DNA of 64,000 nt. Source: Formicarius rufipectus. Its lineage: Eukaryota > Chordata > Aves > Passeriformes > Formicariidae. Shown here in pieces: positions 12,620-23,613 of the stretch (its first letter is position 1; every line of letters begins with the position of its first letter). The stretch lies in the NCBI GenBank assembly GCA_013399695.1, contig VXAU01000755.1, positions 139,092 through 203,091 on the forward strand, given 5' to 3'. The notes below the pieces were generated by a model, which saw only the letters and a program-made list of their open reading frames with translations, was not told where the DNA came from and ran no database searches. The position numbers and the translations under genes are program-made.

Positions 12620-13445
12620 CTCTCCAGTCCTCCTGAGGAGGAGGGTGATAGAGTGGCTTGGTGGGCACCAAGTGTCCACCAGGGTCAACCCGCCCAGTGC
12701 TTTTTGGAGCATTGACACGGAACAGGAGGCAGCAGGACATATGTGATAAACATGCTATAGCTGTAGCTGTTACTAAGCACCAAGCTTTTGTGTGCATCAT
12801 ATGGTCTGCTGGCTGCTCTGCTTGTCCCTTGATTTCGCTGAGCTTGGGAACATGGTAATGCAAAAATGGCTTTGTTCTGCCCTTCATTGATGGCCTGGCT
12901 GTGCTGGGCGGAGCTACCTCGTGGAAAGTATGAGGGAATACATCTTCTGCCTGAGAGGTCCTTGTTCACCCTTATGTGAGCTGTTTAATATATAATTATT
13001 GTAAATATTGTATAATTATATAATGTATAATTAACACATATGGATTTAGTGGAATCTAGTGTTGTCCTGGTGTAAAAGAAGACAACTTTTGGGGTGAAAT
13101 AATATCAAAAAGTTGTTGCTTGGTTGTCAGGGTGTGAGGAAAGATATGGGCACAGGAAGTTTCAAGGGTGGTTGTCACCTCCCATAGCCTGCAACTTCAC
13201 AATGTAACATGCAAATAGACTTGTCACCACCTGAAACGAGGATGCCTTGCCTACCCCAAAGAAAGCCATCAGCTTCTAGTGCTGGACTGGGGCTTGATTT
13301 GTGCTTTGCCAAACCACAGTCCAGTGCTATCAGAATGCTGTGACTAAGGCAGAGACCCAAACCACTTCAGAGAATACCTTTAGTGAGACTGGGGTGCAGT
13401 TCGTCTGAGGACATGACGACAGAGACAGGGACCCAAACTATGTGT
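12620..13445. mobile_element. GC-richer island, probably decayed LTR-retroelement
   Basis: Two GC-richer blocks (about 12620-12985 and 13060-13445), separated by an AT-rich bridge near 12985-13040, stand out from the surrounding AT-rich DNA. The first block begins with a 'gagtggcttggtgggcacc' type sequence that I associate with avian ERV-derived repeats, but this comes from memory and not from a search. The phrase gagacccaaac occurs at about 13351, and a variant (gggacccaaac) at about 13429. No intact coding frame is present; short open frames on both strands (up to about 94 codons) are stop-free by composition. Orientation and class cannot be fixed. Confidence 0.4.
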
Positions 13446-16400
13446 GAAATTTTGAAAGCATAAGGAATAGCTGCATTTTTGTAAATTCAGAAATGCCTCA
13501 TTACCTAAAATGTTATGCCATATGTCTAAAACATATACCAAAATATTAATAATTTCCATAACCTATGTCACATTACCACTAACCTTCAGATTACTCACAG
13601 TTACTGTAGTGATTGCACAGTATGAATTCTAAATATTGACAGAATAGTGGTTGCAGAATTTGATACTACTGTAACCAGACCAACAAGTAGGCTTTCCTAC
13701 TTGTTCATGAGTTCATAAACTCATTTAACATTGGTAATTCCTGGGGCAAAAATGGAACAAGACTTGGCAGAAATTCTGGGTGCTGAGTGCTTTGAATATT
13801 CTGGCCTGTTCTGTGGTTGGTCCAAGGAGCATGAAGGACAGATCTGTGTGACATTTTTTGTTAAAGTCATTAAATTAATAACTGTCCTCCTCCCTTATGA
13901 AGTAGTCAGTGTCCTTGTTACAACACACACATGTCTTTCAGATATTTTTTGGAACCTTTCGACTGTGCTTATGAAGGGTTACAAATACTGAGTAATAACT
14001 ATCACTTTTAATATGCTCTCTCATTTACAGGTTGTCTTTTTTCACCAGATCTCTTAACTTTATATAAAGTAAGCAAGTTTCTACTGTAGGAAGCAAACTA
14101 CCAGCTATATCCTTGTTATCTGTCATGATTGATGACAACACATTTGTCACTTTCCTGTTGGTCAGAAATCTTCCTTTTTGTATTTGACTCAAACTGTCCT
14201 CTGAGACCCACTTCTGCAATATTTTGAGTTTCATTTGTTATTTCTCAGTGCTGTGCTGCTGAGGTTAATACTGTCTCTGGAAGACCTTGAATTGTTAATT
14301 CTAGCTTTGGTTGCATCAACATATTCTTGCTTGCTGAGACCTCTTGTTTCCTGAGCTGACAGAAGGCTGTTTGCATAATATACAGGTTGCTGAAAATTCA
14401 GCAACCTCAATGTCATGTTATTGTAAATCTAGTCATTAGTTGGGCTTCCATTTTCAAAGTCAGAAAACCTTGACTGCAGTTACATCTTTCTTTTACCTCA
14501 TTGTGCACAGCCCTTGAGCTATCCCCTAAACTTCAGAAGGTCACACCACCAAACTGCATAGCCACATTTGTGAAAAAAACTGAGTCTGAAATGCAAGGCA
14601 AGAAACCATAAAAATAAAGCAAAAAAAAAAAAGTGTGAGTAGAAACACAAAACTGAAGAGATATTGTGGGGGTTTCTTGTAGTACAACTAATAATACTAT
14701 GTATGCTGATGCTACAATAATACCAAAAACACAAGACTTGTGTAATATTAAAATGTATTCTGATTTTCCTTTTAATCCCTGATATAAGTTAACATAAAAT
14801 AGAATTCTTGCATAGAATTTTACCTTGCTGCTTCTGATGACCACCAGCATGCTTTTATATACTTTGGAAAACAGAATCAACATTTGCAGATGAAAAAGGT
14901 AGGCAACTATTAAGGAGGTAGCTACTATGTTTTTTGGCAACCCATGTTTTAATTTTTTTTCCTTTTGGTTCTGTCAGAATGTGTGAAGAAAAATCTAAAG
15001 GAATAAATTACTAGAGGCACTAACATGAAAACAAATGTGATTTTTCTCTCTTATTTTTCATTTTGACTTTGGCATCTTTTTGTTTTCATGCTGAAAGTAA
15101 TAACTCTAGCCATTAAAATTAACTACATATTTTAAATATTTTATTTTTAATACACTTCAATTTGGCAAGAATGAAAAAGAAAACCTCGTATGAGATTTAT
15201 CTATTTATTTTCAAATGAACAATTTCCTGATAATACTCAAAAACCTTCCATTTCCTTTAATTCAAAAAATTGCTCAGGTGACAAGTGCCCATGCTGTGTT
15301 TATTTTCAACAAGCTGACTTCTTCAGAAAGCGAATCATGACCAGGTCTGCTATTCATTGTGATAATTAATGCCTTGCTTATGGAAAGAAAGCTAGTGGCA
15401 GAGGGAGGCTGCTTAGCAGAAGTGTCAGTGTAATTTTTTACTCTATTTCTGTAAATTTCAGGTACTCAAACTCTGCAAAGCACCATTTAAAATACTGGAG
15501 CTAACATTACAAAGAAAGAGAGCACAGATAATCTTGGGTCTCTTCTGGTGGATTTGTGGTTCATAGACATTGACTGAAGCACGATGGGTAAATACAATCT
15601 GCAGTCACACACACAACTGCAATATTTCTCTAGCAGAAAATCTGGTAAAATTGATGAGATACTTATTTTTACCCACTATGCATTTTTCTTACTGCATGTT
15701 GTTTACATCTGTAGTGCGTAATGATTTATAACAGAGTACTAGCATTCAAAATAAGCCCTTGAGTGGTACTGTAAAAACAGTAATTTTGCAGAATAAAATA
15801 ATGTCCAAATATAAAAAAAACCCCACAAACAAACAAACAAACAAAAAACAAACAAACAAGCAAAAGAAACACCAAACCCACACTTATCTAAGTTCAAAAA
15901 TCCTTAGAAAGAAGGAAGGTCCAAATAGTTCAAAGTACTTGAGAAACAGTATTAACAGAAGTCTATTTCCACTAGTGTGTATAGTACTGTTAGAACATAG
16001 ATTCCTTGGTTTAAAAGTGGGGAGGGAGGAAAGAAAAAGAGGTGTATTTATGCGCCAGAAATTTCCCACTGAGGTCAGATATTTAGATCTTGCATAATGC
16101 AAATGAATCACTGTCACATGAAAGCTTAGCAAACAAACACTCCATTTCTGGCCAAAATTTAGTGAATAAATACCTTCTATCTGTGACATTCACCTCCATA
16201 AGTAAACTTAAATGTTTAGTGGGTAGGAAGAAAAGCACGATTTCCAGCTGACTGATGCACCCTGTTAATGTATAACTAGTGAACCTACAAAGTAAAACAT
16301 TCAGGAAATACAAGTAGTTAATGAACATACCATATAAGCAGTTAAGGAATGTTCTATAAACACTAACATGCATAGTTGCCTTTATTTCTCACTGTTTTAA

Positions 16401-17424
16401 ATAACAATAAACGTCTTCTGATTTGATAAATAAAATGTGCTAATTTCTGTAATACATTGACAGGTGAAAACAAGTATTTCAAGGAAGTATTTTTCCATTT
16501 GTTTTCTTTCAAAAATGGAACTAATTTTAAGTCTAACTTAATAGGGTCCAGTCAGACTTGAGAATTGTTTGATAATAAGTAAACATAAAGTAATATTGAA
16601 AATGGGAGGGTTTTACCTGTAGCATTCTAACCAGGAAAGACATAAAAAACAGATTCAGCCAAGTGATGGATCTTCATAAAGGAAACGTGTACAGAGATTT
16701 TAAAAATTCCGGGACAGGTGCTTTATAAAGTTCTCCTAAATCACAATTTGCAAATCACAGTCTGGAGTTAACATTTCTGGAGGGCACAGCACATTTCATG
16801 GAGACTCCACTTAGTGTTGGGTCACCAAATCCTTATAAATGAACTCAGACATATTTTTAATAAACTTTCAAAGAATACACAAATCTAACTATTTGAACAA
16901 GAATTTTATTTATGAGCTTATTAAGTTATTTAAGGAGATCAGTTGTCAAATTATTCCAATATAATAAGTAAATCTTAGACTGGAATTGAATTTCAAGATC
17001 ATACTTAGAATTATTCCTGCTAAGCTTTATACTTTCATAATCCCTTCTTTTTAATTCTAATTGTTTTGCCAGGAGTTGAGGGGCTTACCAGACCAAAATA
17101 AATATCCCATAGAGATCAAAGTAACAGAGTTAAAGTTTAAACTAATTTAAGGTAATATAATGCTCAAGGATGAGTCCTAAACCAGCTGTGCTGCCACAAG
17201 AAGAAGTGTGAGAGTAAGCTTAACTAAAAGTCATGATGTACGCATATATACCAGAAAACAAATGCACTTTTTTTGTTTAAGAACTTATTCCTTAGACTTT
17301 GTCAGTCATCACATTTTGCTTAAGAGATGAATGTGTCATGATGCAACATGATTTATATAAAGTATTGCATATGAATCTTACAAAGTCATATCTTGGCATC
17401 TCAAAAAAAAAATAAAATAAAATT
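13446..17424. other. AT-rich DNA without identified genes
   Basis: No supported gene. The longest open frame is 135 codons on the minus strand (14533-14940). It is Phe/Ile/Leu-rich with no family signature and no clear splice borders, so I do not call it. A CAAA/AAAC tract lies at about 15815-15870. Confidence 0.55.
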
Positions 17425-17427
17425 ATA

Positions 17428-18140
17428 GATACATGGAGTGGACTCAGTTGAAAGGGATTTTAAGGATTTTCTGGTTCCAACTCCCCTGCCATGAGCAGGG
17501 ATGCCATCCTCTAGACCAGACTGCCCACAGCCCTGTCCAACCTGGCCTTGAATAGTTCCAGGGATGGGGCAAATAATGTTACTCTGGGCAACCTGTTTGA
17601 GTGCCTCATCACCCCTAAAATAAATAATTTCTTGTTAATATCTATTTCAAATATCTCTCCTTTTCTATCTAACATTGTTTCCCTTTGTTCTTTCACTATC
17701 TGCCCATGTAAAAAAATCACTATCTCCTTTTTACAAGCTAAATACTTAAGGGCTGCAATGAAATCACCACAGACCTTCTCTTCTCCAGGATGAGCAACCC
17801 CAACTCTCTCAGCCTTTCATCTCAGAAGTGGTACTCCTCTGACCATGTTTGTGGCCTCCTCTGGACCTATTCTAACCCCTTCTTTCTTCTGCTGAGATTC
17901 CCAGAACTGGATGCAGTACCCTGAGTTGTATCTCATCAGAGCAGGGCAGAGGGGCAGAATCCCCTCCCTCGACCTGCTGCCCACTCTGCTTTTCATGCAG
18001 ACCAGGACATGCTTGGCTTTCTGGGTTGTGAGTACACAGGGATGGCTCTTGTCCAGCTGCTCATCCACAACTCTCAAGTCCTTCTCTATAGGGGTGCTCT
18101 CTGTGAGTTGTTCTCCTAGTCTGTTCTTATGTCAGGGACA
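17428..18140 (-). mobile_element. CR1 LINE, 5'-truncated copy
   Basis: This is the reverse complement of a CR1 3' region. It starts at the element's 3' end ('ttgaaagggattttaaggat'-like, then the 'ccatgagcagggatgcc' box) and runs through the segments equivalent to 'ctgcccacagccctgtccaa' and 'gaaatcaccacagaccttctcttctcc' to about 18140, where similarity fades. No long ORF remains. The insertion is truncated before the RT active site. Confidence 0.9.
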
Positions 18141-18564
18141 TAATTCCAACAGAATGAAAACAGAAAAGGCAGCTATTTCCTTTATCTGTCATTTTAAAAT
18201 CAATTGTGTAGGTTTTAAGATTCAGATTTAATAAATAGCTAGAATACACATGGTAGCCTGTTTCCTCTTCATTACACATGATTATTTTTTTGAATCACAT
18301 TTGTCTGTTGAAGAGTTTGGAACATCTAATGCTGTGTAAACCTCTGAAGTAATTTTTAAGAGCAACACTGACGGTGTCAATATAATGTAATATGAGATGT
18401 TGGACTTCACAGTAATGAATTACATTACCACAGTCTATATTGTGGTTCTGTTTAAATCTCACAAGGCAAAATACTCTTTTTCAGGAGGGTTCAATTACCA
18501 GAAAATCTAGTCATTGTACTTAGCTTTGAACCATGTGTTATAAAATAGTATTCTCTGCATCACG

Positions 18565-18735
18565 TAAAAAACCAACCAACCAAAAAACCAAAGCAAAACA
18601 GCACAACACAACAAAACAAAACAAATCCCCACTCCCAACCAAAAACAAACAAACAAAAACAAACAAACAAAAAACCCACAGGAAAAATTAAAACAAACCA
18701 AACAAACAAACAAAACGAAACAAAAAAACACTGTA
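18565..18735. repeat. A/C-rich (AAAC/CAAA)n tract
   Basis: About 170 bases of A with isolated C, G or CC, mostly in caaa/aaac units. On the minus strand it gives Phe/Cys/Val-rich open frames that are artefacts of the composition. Confidence 0.9.
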
Positions 18736-19287
18736 CAATTTTAAACATGAAATTACACTCCTTATCTAAGGTGTAAATATAGCTAAATTGTTACTCTATG
18801 AATGAAATTGAAATTCAATGAAGCTAACACCATCCAACCCATATTTGCCTATTTTAGTTACACAAAAGCTTTAAAGCTATTATAATTTTGTTCTGCTATT
18901 TAATTCAATAACAAGAATGAAAGTAATGCAGCTTTACACCCAGAAATAGCACATACCTTTCCAGTAAACACAAACTATAAGCAGACAAAATTTATTTACA
19001 ACATTTTGTTCTCTTAAAATTTTAAAAGGCTTGCTAATCTATGGATTGAGTTATGGATCAGAACTGAAGGAAATAAAAATATATATAAAGCACTCTTTCT
19101 CCCTGATGCTATTTTTCTCTTGATTTCGTACTGTGTTTATTCTTAAACAAATTATTCATTTTCAGTGGTAGGGAGTGAATATGAGACTACAGTTTAGCCT
19201 AGATCACAAGAAAGGATAACAGGTCATTACTTAAAAATAGTCTGCTCACAATCTCAACTCTCTGGAAACAAAACTATATACATATAT

Positions 19288-19318
19288 GCACATAACTTAT
19301 ATATATATATATATATAN
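19288..19318. repeat. (TA)n microsatellite with ambiguous base
   Basis: A run of TA dinucleotides ends at an N (19318), immediately before the start of the CR1 5' region. The ambiguous call probably reflects slippage at the microsatellite. It may be the insertion-site flank of the CR1 copy. Confidence 0.85.
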
Positions 19319-20454
19319 CAGAAACTGAGATAAGATGGGTAGTGAGATTTGGACTGTGCTTTACGGGGGGGTCCACTGAACAACAGGCCTAAGCCCTGTT
19401 CAGTCCTAGACATTCTCAGCAGGAAACCAGGCAGGCAGTGGGTGTTGCCAGGAGCAGCACAGGATATTTAAACATCTCTAAGGGGCACAAGCAACCCAGA
19501 GCCTGTCAAATATAAGCAAGTGAACAGGAGCCTGCACACAGGAGTGGGCAAACAGAAGCATGGCACAGCAGTTCACACAGAGAGTATGTTGGAATGGCTC
19601 CTCTCCAGCCTCCTGGGAGACGCCAACAGAGGCTGGTAAACAGACGCAGCATCTGGTGGAGAAGAGTGTGAAGAGATCCTTTCTACCCCGGTTGTATTAG
19701 CGTGCTAGTGTAAGCTTTTCCATTTATGACATTAATATACTGTAAAGCTCATTTTCCTGCACCTGCTGGACTCACTGAACTCACAGCTGTGTCAGAAGCC
19801 TCCAGACAGACAGACCTGCTGATGGTAGACAGCTCACCAGATTTGAGTTTGCCAGGAGTGCCTCTGTGAGTCTGGAACTGACAAACAGTTCTTCTGCAGA
19901 AGGTGTGATGGGATTGAAGAGGTGTATCACCAGGTGAGGGAGGCAGAGGAAGAAGTTTACAGGCTACATAGTATTGGAGTGGAAGAGCAAGAGATTGACA
20001 AGTTATTTACTGAGATGCTACAATCTCAAGACTCTCAGCAGCCTCAAACTTCCAGTGTAGTGCAGAAACAGATGTACTCAGAACCTTAAAAGGTAACTGG
20101 TCAGGAAATGGTTAGTCAAGGGTCTATTAAAAATGAAGACTGGAAACAGGTCACTGCACATATCAGGAGGAAGATTCCTCTTCCTTTTGAAAAAAAGTAG
20201 GACTAGGACCTTCTACAATAGGTATGAGGCTCTGGAACTAGAAGGTCAGTCGATGAAAAGGGTGAAAGCCTTTCTGGGACCTAAATGTCACCTGTACATC
20301 CCATCATGAACACCTCTGTTAGGAGGTAAAGAAGGACAGTTGTAACAAGAGACTCCTTGATAAGGAAAAGGGAGGGTCTGATATAGAGACCAGACCCAAC
20401 TCACTCTGTTGTCTCCAAGACACTTGGGTAACAGACTGTCAGGACCTGAAGAAT

Positions 20455-21100
20455 TAGTTAATTTCCTCAAAACATTGCAAGAGATGGAAATTCCCGTAAG
20501 ATAAACCACCATGACAGAAATTTGTGTTATGATCAGATGGCTCCAAAAACCATGCCTGGGAAGAGCAGATATGGGTAACCTATGTGAACAAAGTTTCCCA
20601 CTGTAGAAAACTGTGTGAATGGAAAGCATTAATTCCAGACCTAAATGAAGGTAAAGAGTTGAAATTAGCATAGTAGAAAAAATTCCACTGTGCAGCTGTG
20701 GGAAGGAATACAACTGCTTACACCCATGCCAGTCCAAACTGTGGGAACATCTTAGGTGCTACACAAGTATTCAGGACTTAGATTGCATAAAAGTGATACC
20801 CCAGAAGCACAACTTTGGGACCCTCAACATGAAGAAGTCCAGAAGAAGGACCAGAGGGACCCTGTCAGAATCTATGTGATGATGATACCTCTACCTTTTT
20901 ACTATATCTGCCTCTCATTTTCTCTCTTTCTCTTCCTATTTCTCCCTCTCTCTCTCCCCCTCATATTTACTGTTAAATAAGATCCGTACTAATTGACTTT
21001 GACATATGGTCTCATTTGCACCTTAATTTGGGCAGAGGCATCTTTTAATAATTAAATCTTAACGGGGACATTATTGGAATACTCTACAGTCCAGTAAGGC
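20455..21100 (+). mobile_element. Nested insertion in CR1 ORF1, probably LTR-derived
   Basis: CR1 similarity stops near 20455 and resumes near 21105, leaving about 650 bp of unrelated sequence. It contains a pyrimidine-rich tract (20908-20960), an AATAA-like signal near 20975 and a 3' portion ('gtctcatttgcaccttaattt' region) that I associate with avian ERV LTRs; this is from memory. No protein domains are evident. Ends and target duplication could not be fixed, so the class is uncertain. Confidence 0.45.
20908..20960 (+). repeat. CT-rich low-complexity tract
   Basis: About 50 bases of almost pure C and T (ctctcattttctctctttctc and similar), inside the nested insertion. It resembles a polypyrimidine tract preceding an LTR or splice site. 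Its function is unknown. Confidence 0.7.
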
Positions 21101-21344
21101 CCTCTGATTGCCCTACATTATTGGATGTTCAAGCTGTCAGTGACAAAAATAACAAAGAGAAGTCCAAGGAGAATCAAAAGAGACTTCAGGGCCTTGGGAC
21201 AATTGGTTGAAGGATCAGGAGCACAGGTAAGGATTTCCTTGATCCTTCTGATAACAAGGAATAATATTGAAAGGAATAAGCAGATCCATCAGGTCCATGT
21301 ATGGCTCCAAGGTTGGTGTAATAAGAAAAACTTGGGATTCATCT

Positions 21345-22560
21345 GCATGATGAGGATGGTCACCTTGCAAACAGGGATATGGAGAGGGCAGAGGTGTTTA
21401 ACGCCTTCTTTGCCTGTTTTCAACACAGATGATGAACCAAGGGGGTCTTGGTTCCCTGAACTGTAGGACCATTAACTCTGAAGTTGTGGGGATCTGCTAT
21501 TCCATTTATGTGGAATGGTAAGATTAATCCAAGAATCCACAAAGAACTGGCTGAAGTCATCTCAAAATCTCTCTTGATGATTTTTGAGTGGTCTTGGGAA
21601 TCCAGAGAGGTTTCAGCTGACTAGATCCTGATGCACCTTGTTTTAGTTTTCAATAAGAGCAAGAAGGAGGTCCCCAGAAACTACAGACCTGTCAGTCTCA
21701 TCTCAGTGCCTGTTAAAATCATGGAAAACATTATTCTGGGAGGTATTGAAAAACACCTGGAGGACAGCAGAGTCATTGGTCAGAGCTAGCACAGCTTCAT
21801 GAGGGGAAAATCCTACTTTCCTTTTCATTTCCTTTGCTGATTTCCTTCTACAAGAAGTTAACTCACCTAGCTGATCAAGCCGGTAAAAGTGCACTTTTTG
21901 GACCAGAAAAGTTTTCAATACTGTCTCTCACAGTTTCCTTCAAGACAAACTGTCAAACACACAGCTGGATTGTTGTTCACACACCACCTTGTGTGGTGGG
22001 TGAACAACAGGATCATGTGTTGGGCACAAAGAGTTCCAGTGAATGGGGTTACATCTGTCTGATGCCCAGTCAAAAATTGGTTTCTGCAGGGCTCCACCCT
22101 CAGCTCAATTCTCTTCATAATCTTCACTAATGACTTGAAGGAATACTAAGTAAGTTTGCTGGTGACACTAAATCAGGTGAACTGTCAACTTCTTTGAGGA
22201 CAGAGAGACCCTGCAGAGAGACTTCAACAAATCAGAGGGCTGGGCAATCTCCTACTATATGACGTTTAACAAGGACAAGTGCCAGATTCTGTGTCTAGGA
22301 TGGGGCAACCATGGATTTACAGACAGACTGGGAAATGCGAGCCTGGTCAGCAGCCCTGCGGAAAGGCATTTGGGAGTCCTGGTTGACGGTAAATTGAATA
22401 TGAGTCTGCAGTGCCCTGGAGCCAGGAGGGCCAACCCTGTCCTGGGGGGCATCAGGCACAGCATTGCCAGCTGGGTGAGGGAGAGGATTGTCCTGTTCTG
22501 CTCTGCAGCAGCCTCACCTGCAATATTGGGGCAGTTTGGGGCACAAAAATAAAGGAGACG
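21345..22560 (+). pseudogene. CR1 ORF2 reverse-transcriptase remnant
   Basis: Conserved CR1 ORF2 blocks can be read with frameshifts: a VFNAFFA-type spacer (about 21395), NYRPVSLISVP at about 21680, the KIME block (21718), and the active-site loop at 22152-22166 reading Lys-Phe-Ala-Gly-Asp, so the first catalytic Asp of F/YADD is Gly. The C-terminal block (RHLGVLVDGKLNMS and following) lies at 22360-22420. The apurinic endonuclease domain normally upstream of this region is not found between the esterase-like end of ORF1 (about 21330) and the pre-RT spacer. The remnant cannot be functional. Confidence 0.8.
21972..22008. repeat. 16-bp inverted repeat (hairpin)
   Basis: The arms gttgttcacacaccac and gtggtgggtgaacaac pair at 15 of 16 positions around a 5-base loop. 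They lie inside the decayed CR1 RT region, where other CR1 copies do not obviously carry such a palindrome. It may have arisen by local template switching or by chance decay. Confidence 0.7.
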
Positions 22561-22970
22561 TTAAATTTTTAGAGAGTGTCCAAAGGCTGCAGGGCTAGGG
22601 AAGGAAATGGAGGGGAAGTGTGTGAGGAACAGCTGAGTTCAGTTGATCTATTCAGCTTGGAGAAGAGGAGGCTGAGGGGGAGACCTCATCACAGTCTTCT
22701 ACATTCTCCAGGGGTCGAGGATGAAGCAGAGAAGCAGGTACTGATCTCTTCACTCTTGTGACCAGTGACAGGACTTGAGGAAATGACATGCAGCTGAGTC
22801 AGATGAGGCTTAAGTTGAATATCAGGCAAATATTTTTCACCCAGAAGGTGGTAGAGCATTGGAACAAGATGCTCATGAAAGTGATCACAACACCAAGTCT
22901 GCCTGAGTTCCATAAGTGTTTGGACAACACTCTTAGGTGCATGGTGTGACTCTTGATTTTGTCCTGTTGC

Positions 22971-23533
22971 TGTGATTTAACCCCATCCATCAACTAAGCC
23001 CCATGCAGCCACTCACTCACACTCCACCAGCAGAATCGATGAGAGAATCAGAAGGGTAGAAGAAAAGTCATGAGTTGAGATAAAGGCAGTTTATTAGGGA
23101 AAGGAAAATGTTGCACACAGAAGCAAAGCAAAACAAGGAATTAATCTCCCCACTTCCTGTGGGCAGATAGGTGTTCAGCTATCTCCAAGAGAGCAGAACC
23201 CCAGCACATCTAATGGGTGCTTGGAAAGACAAATACCATCACTCCAATTGTCCCTCTCCTCTTCCTCTCACTTTATATACTGAGCATGATGTCATATGAT
23301 CTGCAATATCACTTAGGTTAGCCAGGGTCACTTGTCCTGGCTATGTCACCTTCCAACCTTCCATGCACCCCCAACTTCCTTGTCAGCATGTCAGTAAGAA
23401 AAGCAGAAAAAACTCTGTTGGGCAATAACAAAAACACCTCTACTCTATTCACTGTGTTCAGGATGAGTTCAAAACGCAGCCCCTACCAGCCACTGGGAAG
23501 AAAACAGAGTCAACCACAGCCAAAAACAGCACA
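22971..23533 (-). mobile_element. Solo ERV LTR nested in CR1 3' UTR (ERVL-like)
   Basis: The segment runs from 'tgtgatttaacccc' to 'aaaaacagcaca', giving TG...CA ends. It interrupts the CR1 3' UTR, which stops at about 22965 and resumes with 'caatgatcctgatgggt'. Read on the minus strand it has a U3, then a TATA box (agtatataaagtg, about 23272-23284) close to a 'gacatcatgctcag' block, and AATAAA (within 23088-23095) further downstream. It matches a widespread avian LTR family that I recognise as ERVL-like; the family label is from memory. The flanking pentamers, gttgc and tctgc, match at 3 of 5 positions, consistent with an old degraded duplication. No internal retroviral sequence remains. Confidence 0.8.
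23272..23284 (-). promoter_or_regulatory. LTR TATA box
   Basis: On the minus strand 'agtatataaagtg' is a strong TATA match inside the LTR, followed about 190 bases downstream by AATAAA. It would direct transcription towards lower coordinates, antisense to the host CR1. Confidence 0.55.
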
Positions 23534-23613
23534 TCTGCACAGGACGAGACATTTGCCTCAATGATCCTGATGGGTTGCTCCCAGCTCAGCATATTTTATG
23601 ATTCTATAATCAC

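Larger units (their letters stand above)
19885..21345 (+). pseudogene. CR1 ORF1 remnant
   Basis: The frame from 19885 encodes a Phe-Cys-Arg-Arg-Cys motif (Cys codons at 19895 and 19904), then a Glu/Arg-rich, coiled-coil-like helix (…QVREAEEEVYRL…), and stops at 20099. Further blocks in other frames resemble the C-terminal SGNH hydrolase domain of CR1 ORF1: Asp-Ser-Leu at 20351 in the catalytic block I position (the usual preceding Gly is Arg), and an ALGQLVEGSGAQV segment at about 21195-21230. A roughly 650-bp insertion (about 20455-21100) separates the two halves. In active elements ORF1p binds nucleic acid during target-primed reverse transcription. This copy cannot encode an intact protein. 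Confidence 0.75.
19319..23613 (+). mobile_element. Long composite CR1 LINE with nested insertions
   Basis: Sense-oriented CR1 features occur in order: a 5' UTR-like region (19319-19880), ORF1 remnants with a CxxC-type motif and a charged helix (19885-20099), an SGNH/esterase-like segment (about 20340-20450 and 21105-21345), the spacer between endonuclease and reverse transcriptase (21345-21480), RT segments (21640-22560) and the 3' UTR ending 'atgattctata' (about 23600). Most CR1 copies have lost their 5' end, so this one is notable. About 650 bp of foreign DNA splits the ORF1 esterase region, an LTR splits the 3' UTR, and the endonuclease region is missing. All frames are broken by stops and frameshifts, so the copy is inactive. 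Confidence 0.85.

Noticed and set aside
14533..14940. 135-codon minus-strand frame, hydrophobic
   Set aside because: No family motif, no convincing splice borders or promoter context, AT-driven Phe/Ile/Leu composition; plausible by chance in 64 kb.
18507..18748. Cys/Phe/Val-rich minus-strand frames
   Set aside because: Product of the AAAC/CAAA tract, with no independent coding evidence.
20288..20737. 149-codon minus-strand frame, the longest in the window
   Set aside because: It is antisense to the CR1 ORF1 remnant and the nested insertion, so it is a shadow of repeat sequence.
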